Notes: a model not told the origin generated them from the sequence alone. DNA of 23,749 nt from Candidatus Woesearchaeota archaeon (GCA_012798335.1 JAAZNJ010000012.1:1-23749); one strand, 5' to 3'. Positions 1-9,114 are shown, counted from the stretch's first letter. Numbers and translations are program-made.

Positions 1-63
1 ACGAAAGATTTATAAAGCTCTTTCTCTGAAACAATCTATATTAAAATGAGTACTTTAATACTG

Positions 64-73
64 CATATAAAAA
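64..73 (+). promoter_or_regulatory. Putative rRNA operon TATA box
   Basis: CATATAAAAA is a TATA-like box upstream of the rRNA leader. It would place the transcription start near position 95, giving a leader of about 130 nt before 16S. A second TATA-like stretch (ATTTATAAAG, 8-17) lies further upstream and could be a tandem promoter. The call is by pattern only. Confidence 0.45.
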
Positions 74-128
74 CATTAAAGTATGAGGTATGTAAAGCAG
101 TCATTTAGTTGTAGTTCTTAATAATATT

Positions 129-136
129 TTAGCCAA
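129..136 (+). other. Left arm of putative 16S processing stem
   Basis: TTAGCCAA here is the exact reverse complement of TTGGCTAA at 1675-1682, just after the 16S 3' end. Archaeal pre-16S is normally enclosed by such a stem, which is cut by the splicing endonuclease at a bulge-helix-bulge. Only 8 bp are perfect and I cannot draw a clean bulge-helix-bulge, so this is tentative. Confidence 0.45.
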
Positions 137-188
137 TAGTCAGGAGAAGTGAGAAGTATCTTCAGTCTTGTAATGAAGATGCGCAAGG

Positions 189-212
189 AGATTTTATTTT
201 ATAATAAAATCT
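189..212 (+). other. 10-bp hairpin in the 16S leader
   Basis: Perfect inverted repeat: arm 189-198, TTAT loop 199-202, arm 203-212. It ends about a dozen bases before the 16S 5' end. A second, weaker hairpin (ATCTTCA / TGAAGAT) precedes it at about 149-180. These are probably leader structures acting in pre-rRNA folding or maturation. Confidence 0.6.
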
Positions 213-224
213 ATGAATTGTTTA

Positions 225-1656
225 AATCCAGTTGATCCTGCTGGCGGCTGCGGCTCTCTGGTTTACATTTAGACATGCAAGTCATTCGAGAGAAGGCGAA
301 CTGCTCAGTAACACGTAGCTAACCTAACCTTAAGTCAAGGATAACCTCGGGAAACTGAGGATAATACTTGATAGGAGATATACCCTGGAAAGATTTATCT
401 CTCAAATTCGTGCTTAAGGATGGGGCTGCGGCAGATTAGGTTGTTGGCGGGGTAATAGCCCACCAAGCCGATAATCTGTAAGGGCTCTTAGCGGAGAGGC
501 CCTGAGAGGGAATCTGAGACACTATTCCCAGCCCTACGGGGTGCAGCAGGTAGGTATCTTTTGCAATGCGCGCAAGCGTTACAAAGCGAGCCAGAGTGCT
601 TTTCATTGAAAAGCTTTTGTCAAATTTAAAAAGTTTGGCGAATAAGGACTGGGCAAGACTAGTGCCAGCCGCCGCGGTAATACTAGCGGTCCAAGTCGCA
701 GCCATCATTATTGGGTCTAAAACATCCGTAGCTTGCTAAATAAGTTTCTTGTGAAATCTTGTCTCTTAAGGGCAGGGCGTGCAAGAAATACTGTTTAGCT
801 AGAGACTGGAAGACGTAGAGAGTATGTCAAAAGTAGCGGTAAAATGTGTTAATCTTTGGCAGACTCACAATAGCGAAGGCACTCTACGAGGACAGTTCTG
901 ACAGTGAGGGATGAAGGCTAGGGGCGCAAAATGGATTAGATACCCATGTAGTCCTAGCAGTAAACACTGCACACTAAACATTAGTACCTCTTCGAGAGGT
1001 ATTAGTGCTGAAGGGAAGCCGGAGAGTGTGCTACCTGGGAAGTATAGCCGCAAGGCCGAAACTTAAAGGAATTGGCGGGGAGACACTACAACGGGTGACG
1101 CGTGCGGTTCAATTAGATTCTACACCGTGAACCTCACCAGGAGCGACAGCAGAATGAAGGTCAGTCTGAAGGGCTTACCTGACACGCTGAGAGGAGTTGC
1201 ATGGCCGACGTCAGCCTGTGTCATGAGATGACCTGTTAAATCAGGTAACAGGCAAGACCCACGTATATATTTACTATGTGTACAATATATAGATTGCCTT
1301 GGCAACAAGGATGAAAGTGTGGGCTACGTTAGGTGAGTACAGCCTGAATCCCCTGGGCGACACGCGCGCGTCAATGGTAAATACAATGAGATGCAACTCC
1401 GAAAGGAGAAGCTAATCCCATAAAATTTATCTCAGTTTAGATTGAGGTTTGAAACCCAACCTCATGACACTGGAATCCGTAGTAATCGTTTATTAGCAGT
1501 GAACGGTGAATCTGTCCCTGTCTCTTGCTCACACTGCCCGTCAAACCAACCGAGTTTAGTTATGATGAAACTTGTTTATGGAAAATCTTAGCTAGACAAG
1601 GTAGGTTAAGTCGTCACAAGGTATCTGTAGGGGAACCTGCAGATGGATTACCTCCT
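225..1656 (+). rRNA. rrs: 16S ribosomal RNA
   Basis: Complete small-subunit rRNA of about 1430 nt. The 5' end carries the archaeal-type GTTGATCCTGC (230-240). The 530-loop GTGCCAGCCGCCGCGGTAA is intact near 661, ATTAGATACCC lies near 934, and the 3' tail GGATTACCTCCT ends at 1656 and supplies the anti-Shine-Dalgarno CCTCC. The molecule is strongly diverged. The usual GCTCGT/ACGAGC pairing around E. coli 1060-1110 is replaced by GCCTGT/ACAGGC, a compensatory change that argues for a functional rRNA. Bases at E. coli positions 1394, 1400 and 1499 differ from the near-universal state. The region matching the Arch915 probe has three differences, and the 806R site has an A where the primer allows only pairing with C, G or T. 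Ends are approximate. No intron is seen. Confidence 0.97.
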
Positions 1657-1674
1657 ATTAAAAATATTAAAAAG

Positions 1675-1682
1675 TTGGCTAA
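1675..1682 (+). other. Right arm of putative 16S processing stem
   Basis: TTGGCTAA is complementary to TTAGCCAA at 129-136, so the two would enclose the 16S precursor. It lies 19 nt after the mature 3' end. Confidence 0.45.
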
Positions 1683-1776
1683 TAATCTTTACAATTAGAT
1701 GATTGTTTTACATACTACTTTGTCGAGGAAAAAGAATAAAAAAACTTAAAAACCCTCCAGGCCTAGTTTAATTTAA

Positions 1777-1847
1777 GGGCCTGTAGTCCAACGGCAGAAT
1801 ACCTCGCTTGCACCGAGGAGTTCCGAGTTCAATTCTCGGCAGGTCCA
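1777..1847 (+). tRNA. tRNA-Ala(UGC)
   Basis: This is a cloverleaf in the 16S-23S spacer, the usual archaeal place for tRNA-Ala. The 7-bp acceptor stem GGGCCTG/CAGGTCC includes the G3:U70 wobble that marks tRNA-Ala for alanyl-tRNA synthetase. The anticodon arm is CCTCG-CTTGCAC-CGAGG with anticodon TGC, and the T arm is CCGAG-TTCAATT-CTCGG. The discriminator is A1847. CCA is not encoded and must be added after transcription. No intron is present. Confidence 0.96.
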
Positions 1848-2058
1848 TAACTCTTTATGGATTAATCACAAATTATATTCATTAAAAATGAAGTTCAGAG
1901 ATGAACTAAAACATCGACGAATAAAATCGTCATCATCGGTGAGAGAGCTGATTCTCTTATCGTATTGAGAGTTAAAACAGAGAGAACTTAGGTTCTTATA
2001 CAGATTCCTCAAGGAAAATGTGTGAGAGAAAACCTTAGGTTGTCTTCATACTCAATGA
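1848..2058 (+). other. tRNA-Ala to 23S spacer with several small hairpins
   Basis: These 211 nt carry no convincing gene but do contain a run of short hairpins: GTTCA-GAGA-TGAAC (about 1892-1905), GACGA-ATAAAA-TCGTC (about 1916-1931), AGAGA-GCTGAT-TCTCT (about 1945-1960) and AGAAC-TTAG-GTTCT (about 1983-1996). AACC-TTA-GGTT follows near 2034. They probably fold the pre-rRNA spacer ahead of the 23S processing stem. I found no clear C/D-box or H/ACA signature and no SRP or 5S match. Confidence 0.5.
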
Positions 2059-2076
2059 AATAAGCAGTAGAAGATT
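2059..2076 (+). other. Left arm of 23S processing stem
   Basis: An 18-nt segment whose exact reverse complement lies at 4941-4958, just after 23S. Together they enclose the 23S precursor, as expected for archaeal pre-23S excision by the splicing endonuclease. One further helix segment continues outward after a single-base bulge. Confidence 0.85.
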
Positions 2077-2111
2077 CCCACTTATATTATGTATTTTTAG
2101 AAAACATTCTA

Positions 2112-4917
<2,806 letters not shown>

Positions 4918-4940
4918 ATGTTTTTTAAAAATACAAAAGA

Positions 4941-4958
4941 AATCTTCTACTGCTTATT
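4941..4958 (+). other. Right arm of 23S processing stem
   Basis: This is the exact 18-nt reverse complement of 2059-2076. It starts about 24 nt after the likely 23S 3' end. Confidence 0.85.
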
Positions 4959-4970
4959 CATTTGTTTTAT

Positions 4971-4984
4971 TTATCTTTTTTTAT
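4971..4984 (+). terminator. Oligo-T terminator of the rRNA operon
   Basis: A T-rich run with seven consecutive T (4976-4982) follows the 23S processing stem. Archaeal RNA polymerase terminates at such oligo-U tracts. No 5S gene lies between 23S and this run. Confidence 0.55.
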
Positions 4985-5057
4985 AATTCTAAACTAAAAA
5001 AATTTATTTATTAACAAGATATTAAATCTATTCTAAAGTTATTAAATTATTAGAAAA

Positions 5058-5429
5058 TTATTTATTAAAAAATTTCTTAGCTTCTTCTGAAAAAGTTAAA
5101 TAAATAATACACCCTATTAAAAGAAAAAATATAAGAGCATTTAAAGGGGTAAGATTCTTATTTGAAAAAAAACCAGTAAACTGATAAGAGGCAATCAATA
5201 ATAAAATTAATATTGCAGCCCCTCTTGAAGATTTTTTACCTTTTCTTAGATGAAAAGCAATTATTATCATAAATACCCCCATGATCAATCCAAGAATTGG
5301 AAAAAGAATGAAGACAATAAAGCTAGTAGGATCTAACCCATTATTAGCTACAGATTTTGCAGTAATTAAAAGATTAATCCCATTGTATAACGAATAAACA
5401 ATAACTCCTACACCTAAAATCAAAAACAA
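5058..5429 (-). CDS. Small multi-pass membrane protein, start codon uncertain
   Basis: I do not recognise the family. The conservative start is TTG (5427-5429), giving 123 residues with about four hydrophobic segments (roughly 1-18, 33-60, 72-88 and 93-112) and a short Lys-rich C-terminus. The frame, however, stays open upstream to a stop at 5523-5525, and that stretch reads like protein (N-S-S-K-Q-N-I-S... then D-R-W-L-R-N-I-I-D) but has no ATG, GTG or TTG. A Shine-Dalgarno-like GAGGAG lies at its far end (about 5517-5522), directly after the stop of the 50-residue gene upstream. Either a rare start codon (ATT) is used, or a base is missing near 5510. The gene follows 5528-5680 as a likely two-gene operon. 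Confidence 0.6.
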   Translation of the reverse strand: MFLILGVGVIVYSLYNGINLLITAKSVANNGLDPTSFIVFILFPILGLIMGVFMIIIAFHLRKGKKSSRGAAILILLLIASYQFTGFFSNKNLTPLNALIFFLLIGCIIYLTFSEEAKKFFNK

Positions 5430-5527
5430 ATCAATTATATTCCTAAGCCATCTATCAGGATTATTTTCAGGAGTATTAGAGATATTTTGATTAGAAATAT
5501 TTTGTTTTGAACTATTCTCCTCTTATT

Positions 5528-5680
5528 TTACCTTAACTTCTTTTCTTTTTTAAAAAGCTCTTTTTGATTAAAAAGCATAATTATTACTGAAATAATCAAA
5601 AATAACCAATTCACTAAAACTGCCAATATTAAAAATAAAATTGCAATTAATGATAAAATAAAAACTTTAATATTTTTCAT
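5528..5680 (-). CDS. 50-residue small membrane protein
   Basis: ATG at 5678-5680 opens a 50-codon frame ending in TAA at 5528-5530. The product starts M-K-N-I-K, has one long or two close hydrophobic segments (residues about 6-37) around an N-W pair, and ends in a Lys-rich tail (K-K-E-K-K-L-R). This is the composition of a real small membrane protein, positively charged at both ends. The stop is followed after a few bases by a GAGGAG site, so it probably forms an operon with the downstream membrane gene. The function is unknown. Random hydrophobic frames are common in AT-rich DNA, so confidence is moderate. Confidence 0.5.
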   Translation of the reverse strand: MKNIKVFILSLIAILFLILAVLVNWLFLIISVIIMLFNQKELFKKEKKLR

Positions 5681-5753
5681 ATTAATTAATAAAAAAAGAA
5701 ATATAAAAAGATAACGAAAAAATAAAAATAAAAATTGATTAAACTAATTTAGT

Positions 5754-6134
5754 TTAATTATTCTGAGATTCGTTAGATTCTTGATCTGACTCCTTTCTTG
5801 ATCTGTTTCCATCAAAAGGCCTAGATCTTCTGAATGGTCTTCTTCCACCACCAAATCTTCTTCTATTAAATCTTCTTGGTCTTTCAGCGTTTGGATCAAT
5901 TGGGACAGCTTCAGATACCTTTAAAGGTCTTCCCTGAATGTCTTTCCCATTAAATTCAGAGATAAACTTTTTAGCCATCTCTTCATCTGTAATAGTAACG
6001 AATCCAAATCCTTTAGATCTTCCTGAAAACTTGTTTATAATTAAAACAACTTCTTCAGTAGGATAGTTTGAGAAAAGGTTTTTGAATTCTTCTTCACTAA
6101 CGCCAAAAGGCAAATTCCCTACATATAACTTCAT
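5754..6134 (-). CDS. RRM-domain RNA-binding protein with Arg/Gly-rich tail
   Basis: A 126-residue protein made of one RNA recognition motif followed by a basic disordered tail. RNP2 is L-Y-V-G-N-L (residues 3-8) and RNP1 is K-G-F-G-F-V-T-I (about residues 42-49), both with the aromatic residues that stack on RNA. The tail (about 84-126) is rich in Arg, Phe and Gly, then acidic/Ser/Gln. The start at 6134 is chosen because GGAGG lies a few bases upstream. An upstream in-frame ATG (6182) exists, but a TATA-like box (about 6194-6201) would place the transcript start near 6172, after it. The organisation resembles the single-RRM, glycine-rich proteins of bacteria, where they are often cold-induced RNA-binding proteins. 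RRM proteins are uncommon in archaea, so acquisition from bacteria is possible. Confidence 0.92.
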   Translation of the reverse strand: MKLYVGNLPFGVSEEEFKNLFSNYPTEEVVLIINKFSGRSKGFGFVTITDEEMAKKFISEFNGKDIQGRPLKVSEAVPIDPNAERPRRFNRRRFGGGRRPFRRSRPFDGNRSRKESDQESNESQNN

Positions 6135-6152
6135 TTTATCCTCCTTACATAC

Positions 6153-6164
6153 TGGCTTAAGCCA
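6153..6164 (-). promoter_or_regulatory. 12-bp palindrome in the RRM gene leader
   Basis: TGGCTTAAGCCA is a perfect palindrome about 10 nt upstream of the GGAGG site of the RRM gene. As RNA it can form a UGGC-UUAA-GCCA hairpin next to the ribosome-binding site. As DNA it could be an operator just after the transcription start. The role is inferred. Confidence 0.4.
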
Positions 6165-6260
6165 TTTTTTATGAATAAGCATAATTTTTATTATTTTTAA
6201 ACATTTGTTATTTGAGAAAATGGTAAAAATTACTAAATAATCTAAAAAATATTAAAAAAT

Positions 6261-6545
6261 CTATAAACCAAAATTTTCTATAAAATTTTCTATAACCTTA
6301 TATTCATTTAAAAAAGAATTACCTTTTTCAGTTAAAGAAATAAATTTTTTTTCTTTTCCTTTGTATTTTTCTGTGTTCATTAAAATAAAACCTTTAGAAA
6401 GAAGTTCATTCACATATTCCTTAAACATCTGTGGAGAAAGATTAGAGGAATAAAGTAATCTTGTAGGTTTGATGTTTCTTTTTTCTTTTACAGATAATAA
6501 AATATCTTTAATGATTTCAAGTCTTTCCCTTTTTTTAATTGCCAT
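6261..6545 (-). CDS. Winged-helix DNA-binding protein
   Basis: A 94-residue protein with the pattern of archaeal one-domain winged-helix regulators. There is an N-terminal basic helix (K-K-R-E-R-L-E-I-I-K-D-I-L), a helix-turn-helix region around residues 24-50 (T-R-L-L-Y-S-S-N-L-S-P-Q-M-F), a wing (about 54-72) ending in L-T-E-K-G, and a C-terminal helix that may dimerise. The pattern resembles the ArnR1/PadR-like winged-helix group. Its start codon lies inside the end of the upstream membrane-protein gene (11-nt overlap), so the two are translated from one message and probably act together. The ligand or signal is unknown. Confidence 0.8.
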   Translation of the reverse strand: MAIKKRERLEIIKDILLSVKEKRNIKPTRLLYSSNLSPQMFKEYVNELLSKGFILMNTEKYKGKEKKFISLTEKGNSFLNEYKVIENFIENFGL

Positions 6546-7233
6546 TCTTATACTTCTTAATTTTAGTTATCCTAAAGATACTAAAAAGAATTAGAATAAA
6601 GAATATGATATTAAGTATTCCTATATCTATGAGAAGTAAGGTATTCCATTTGAAAAATGTTGCTGTAAAAAAATTTAATATCCAAGCAATTAAACCCAAT
6701 GATAAAGCAAGAATGTAAATTTTAGGAAGAGAAGATTTCTTTTCATTTTTTTTATAATTTTTGAAAAATAAAATTATAGAGAAAGAAAAAATAAGAATTT
6801 GAGAGATAAAAAGGAATTTATATGACTCAAAAAAAGAATCAAATAAACTTAAGATTATTGCTATAAGATGAAGGAATATTATTTTTGAATTTATTAAAGA
6901 AGAATAAGTTATCTTATGAAGATCAAATTTTTTCCAAATAAGACTATACAATAAAAACAAACCCCCCATTATTAATAAGTATTCAAAGATGAATTGTGAA
7001 AAGAATATAGATGTTGTATTTAAGTTAGTAAGGTCTGCTAGAATAAATTTCCAAAAAAATGCTAAACCATAAAATAAGAAACTATTTCTGAAATATCTTA
7101 ATCCATTATGTAAACTTAATCTAAAATATCTATCAGTTTTAAATAAAATCATTAAAGATATACAAGAAATTATAAAAGCATAAATATATTCTAAAAAATT
7201 TTTATTGTTTAAAAGAATATTATAAATATCCAT
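6535..7233 (-). CDS. Multi-pass membrane protein paired with a winged-helix regulator
   Basis: A 232-residue protein, almost entirely hydrophobic, with about seven transmembrane segments separated by short loops (approximately 14-30, 50-66, 78-100, 113-130, 138-156, 168-190 and 195-222). A cytoplasmic-looking loop after the first helix carries F-K-T-D-R-Y-F-R-L-S and R-Y-F-R-N-S-F, a combination I associate with a recurrent uncharacterised membrane family in DPANN archaea. A CTTTAAAT box (7256-7263, minus strand) lies about 26 nt upstream of ATG, so the transcript is probably leaderless. The gene overlaps the next (winged-helix) gene by 11 nt. A sensor-regulator pair is a reasonable inference, but nothing in the sequence shows the signal. 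Confidence 0.75.
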   Translation of the reverse strand: MDIYNILLNNKNFLEYIYAFIISCISLMILFKTDRYFRLSLHNGLRYFRNSFLFYGLAFFWKFILADLTNLNTTSIFFSQFIFEYLLIMGGLFLLYSLIWKKFDLHKITYSSLINSKIIFLHLIAIILSLFDSFFESYKFLFISQILIFSFSIILFFKNYKKNEKKSSLPKIYILALSLGLIAWILNFFTATFFKWNTLLLIDIGILNIIFFILILFSIFRITKIKKYKNGN

Positions 7234-7274
7234 AAAAAATTAAGTTAAAGAATGTATTTAAAGATTTATATATA

Positions 7275-7757
7275 TCATCTGAGAGTTTTTATTAAAGATA
7301 ATAAATTTAAAAACATTGCAAAAATAATCCAGATTAAATAGAGGAATAAAAGAAAAGAAGATTTCTTTTCTATTCTCCAAATTTTTACAATCAAGAGTAA
7401 AGTTAAAATTATAAGTAATAAAATATCTACAAATGCCAAAGCAAGATCTTTTAATCCGAAGTAAAAAAAGCTCCAAAGAAAATTAAAAAATAAATTGGAT
7501 AAAAATAAAATTTTTATTTTTATAAGAGGTTCTTTGTCTTTTTTTAACATAGCAAGATAAAATGATAAAAAGATTAGAAAAAATAGAATATTCCAAATTA
7601 TCGGAAAAATAAAGTTGGGTGGAGTTATACTCGGTTTTATAGAATTATACCACTCTGAATTAACTTCTGAAAAAGTGAATAAACTTCCTAAAAAAGCTGT
7701 TAGATAAACAAAAAAGAAAGAAAACAAGAGTAGTTTGATTGATTGTTTTTTTTTCAT
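7275..7757 (-). CDS. tspO: TspO/MBR family membrane protein
   Basis: A 160-residue protein with five predicted transmembrane helices, the size and layout of TspO (tryptophan-rich sensory protein / peripheral benzodiazepine receptor homologue). The family signature is visible at residues about 36-70: W-Y-N-S-I-K-P-S-I-T-P-P, then F-P-I-I-W-N-I-L-F-F. Further on come N-F-L-W-S-F-F-Y-F-G and the aspartate-containing helix A-F-V-D-I-L. TspO proteins bind porphyrins and affect stress or tetrapyrrole handling in bacteria; the archaeal role is unknown. The gene starts about 25 nt from a symmetric CTTTAAAAAC box shared with the divergent RNase P RNA gene. Confidence 0.9.
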   Translation of the reverse strand: MKKKQSIKLLLFSFFFVYLTAFLGSLFTFSEVNSEWYNSIKPSITPPNFIFPIIWNILFFLIFLSFYLAMLKKDKEPLIKIKILFLSNLFFNFLWSFFYFGLKDLALAFVDILLLIILTLLLIVKIWRIEKKSSFLLFLYLIWIIFAMFLNLLSLIKTLR

Positions 7758-7777
7758 AATATTAAAAATAAGATAAA

Positions 7778-7787
7778 CTTTAAAAAC
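7778..7787. promoter_or_regulatory. Shared bidirectional TATA box (tspO / RNase P RNA)
   Basis: CTTTAAAAAC is nearly its own reverse complement (GTTTTTAAAG). Its centre lies about 25 nt from the tspO ATG (7757) in one direction and about 25 nt from the RNase P RNA 5' end (about 7806) in the other, the archaeal TATA-to-start distance on both sides. No second box is evident in the 50-nt gap. Confidence 0.6.
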
Positions 7788-7805
7788 TGTATTATCTCTA
7801 TAAAA

Positions 7806-8135
7806 TTGAGTTGGGAAGTTAATTTCGGAATCTGCTTTTAAATAAGCAAGTGAAAATAATATTCGCTGATTCTGAGGAAGGTCCGCTCACCCACGTTAAT
7901 TTATTAACATGAAAAAGCCACCTGTGAAAACAGGTTACTGTGAAGTAAAGCTCTGTTACAGAAACGACACAGCTTATTCAGAGTAATGAAACCTGAGTTG
8001 AACTTAGAAGAATAAGATATGATGAGACGAACATCTTGGCTGGTGCAAGGTTAAAAAACCGCTAAGTCAAATGTTAACATGTTCTGTTCGTGAAAACGAA
8101 GAACAACAGAAAGCGGCCTAATCCCAACTCCTCTC
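7806..8135 (+). ncRNA. rnpB: RNase P RNA (archaeal)
   Basis: This is the catalytic RNA that removes tRNA 5' leaders. The closing helix P1 pairs GAGTTGGGA (7808-7816) perfectly with TCCCAACTC (8122-8130). The conserved region CR-I appears as GAGGAAGGTCCGCTC (about 7874-7888) and CR-V as ACAGAAAGCGGCCTA (about 8106-8120), the strands that form the P4 pseudoknot. ACAGAAACGACAC near 7958-7970 and GGTTAAAAAACCG near 8050-8062 correspond to the specificity-domain conserved blocks. A hairpin CCTGT-GAAAA-CAGG lies near 7921. The promoter is 7778-7787, and an oligo-T run follows. Length is about 325 nt, within the archaeal range. The flanking genes are on the minus strand. Confidence 0.93.
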
Positions 8136-8141
8136 TTTTTT
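8136..8141 (+). terminator. Oligo-T terminator of RNase P RNA
   Basis: Six consecutive T directly follow P1 of the RNase P RNA, followed by another T run at 8146. Confidence 0.55.
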
Positions 8142-8193
8142 AAAATTTTTAAATTTTCTTTAAAAACCTTTTAGATATTATTCTAAAAAATTA

Positions 8194-8487
8194 TTAAGAA
8201 TCGTCAAAGAGGGAAGATGCTCTTATTTCTCCAGCAGCATTATTATAATTCTTAACAATTTCTAAAAGAGCTTTCTCTTCTAATACAGAGAGATTTTTAC
8301 AATCAAAATAAACAGGCATTGAAGAATCTAAAAAAAATTTATACTGAGAAGCTAATTCAAAAGTTAAATCTACAAAAGAAGTTATCTTATCCTTATCTTT
8401 AGGTTTTCTAAAATTATTGTAAATAGAATAGAATCTAACAGAATAAGTGTTATCTGAAAATTTTTCTATTTCTATCTTATCTTCCAC
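8194..8487 (-). CDS. Hypothetical 97-residue protein
   Basis: I do not recognise this protein. It begins M-E-D-K-I-E-I-E-K-F-S-D-N-T-Y-S-V-R-F and is soluble, mixed alpha/beta and mildly acidic, with the conspicuous phrase P-V-Y-F-D-C-K-N-L near residue 60 followed by a helix and the acidic end F-D-D-S. The short beta-helix pattern with a central D-C could suggest a STAS-like fold, but this is a weak guess. A CTTTAAAAA box (8511-8519, minus strand) about 28 nt upstream of ATG implies leaderless transcription. It is convergent with the RNase P RNA. Confidence 0.7.
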   Translation of the reverse strand: MEDKIEIEKFSDNTYSVRFYSIYNNFRKPKDKDKITSFVDLTFELASQYKFFLDSSMPVYFDCKNLSVLEEKALLEIVKNYNNAAGEIRASSLFDDS

Positions 8488-8510
8488 AAGATAAAATTAA
8501 AATTGTTTAT

Positions 8511-8519
8511 TTTTTAAAG
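8511..8519 (-). promoter_or_regulatory. TATA box for the 97-residue gene
   Basis: On the minus strand this reads CTTTAAAAA, about 28 nt before the ATG at 8487. It matches the box seen at the other RNA and protein genes here. Confidence 0.5.
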
Positions 8520-8549
8520 ACTATTATAAAATATAAGTTATTTCCAAAA

Positions 8550-8558
8550 CTTTAAAAG
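8550..8558 (+). promoter_or_regulatory. TATA box for tRNA-Phe
   Basis: CTTTAAAAG is centred at 8554, about 27 nt before the tRNA 5' end (8582), the expected archaeal spacing. It therefore calibrates the local TATA consensus. Confidence 0.65.
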
Positions 8559-8581
8559 TGCAAAAAAATATAGATTATTAT

Positions 8582-8653
8582 GGGGCTATAGCTCAGGGGG
8601 AGAGCGCTACGCTGAAGACGTAGAAGTCCTGGGTTCGATTCCCAGTGGCCCCA
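8582..8653 (+). tRNA. tRNA-Phe(GAA)
   Basis: Complete cloverleaf of 72 nt. The acceptor stem is GGGGCTA/TGGCCCC with discriminator A8653. The anticodon arm is CTACG-CTGAAGA-CGTAG with anticodon GAA, and the T arm is CTGGG-TTCGATT-CCCAG. CCA is not encoded and there is no intron. It has its own TATA box and a T-rich 3' flank. Confidence 0.97.
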
Positions 8654-8746
8654 TTTATTAATCAAATATTTTTAGAATTATACCCTTAAAGTCTTATAAA
8701 TCAAAAGATAGAAAAGATTTATAAAATAAAAGATTGTACTTATAAT

Positions 8747-9058
8747 ATGAAAAAAGAGATGAGAAAAAAAAATAAGCAAAGTGTAAGTCACGAAGAGAAA
8801 TCTAAAGAAAGTCAAAAGATTGTTGGAAATTCTTTAGGTGCTTCTGGGTTTACATTAAGTATAGTAGGTCTTTTCTCTTTAGGAGTATTTGGAGCAATAG
8901 CCTCATTTATTGGATTTATTTTTTGTTTTATCCAACAGAGGAATAAAAAAACTAAACTTGGGAAAGCAGGTATGATAATAAATATTATCGCCTTTGTTTT
9001 AAGTGTTTTATGGATTTTTGTAATTTATCCTGTAATCTATAAGTCGTTAGGTTATTAG
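8747..9058 (+). CDS. DUF4190-like small membrane protein
   Basis: 103 residues. A hydrophilic, Lys-rich N-terminus (1-28) is followed by G-A-S-G-F-T-L-S-I-V-G-L, a glycine-rich pair of transmembrane helices (about 31-62) and a short basic loop Q-Q-R-N-K-K-T-K-L-G-K-A-G. A third helix runs about residues 76-98. The L-G-K-A-G-M-I-I-N-I-I-A pattern is typical of DUF4190-like proteins, which are widespread small membrane proteins without an established function. A GATTTATAAAATAAAA box about 25-30 nt upstream suggests a leaderless transcript. The gene may be co-oriented with the pilin-like gene 56 nt downstream. Confidence 0.75.
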   Translation: MKKEMRKKNKQSVSHEEKSKESQKIVGNSLGASGFTLSIVGLFSLGVFGAIASFIGFIFCFIQQRNKKTKLGKAGMIINIIAFVLSVLWIFVIYPVIYKSLGY

Positions 9059-9114
9059 AATCTTCCAAGATAGTTTAATCTATTAAAAACTTCTAAGAGT
9101 AAGGAAAAGAAAAT

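Noticed and set aside
1892..1960. C/D-box guide RNA in the rRNA spacer
   Set aside because: GATGA and CTGA are present but lack the full C-box consensus and correct spacing, and there is no clear target complement.
4959..5057. 5S rRNA after 23S
   Set aside because: There is no 5S-like sequence; the region is AT-rich with an oligo-T terminator.
6135..6182. 16-codon extension of the RRM protein
   Set aside because: The TATA-like box predicts a transcript start after ATG 6182, and GGAGG marks the ATG at 6134.
7258..7476. 72-codon frame overlapping tspO
   Set aside because: It is a shadow of the tspO coding region in another frame with no family match.
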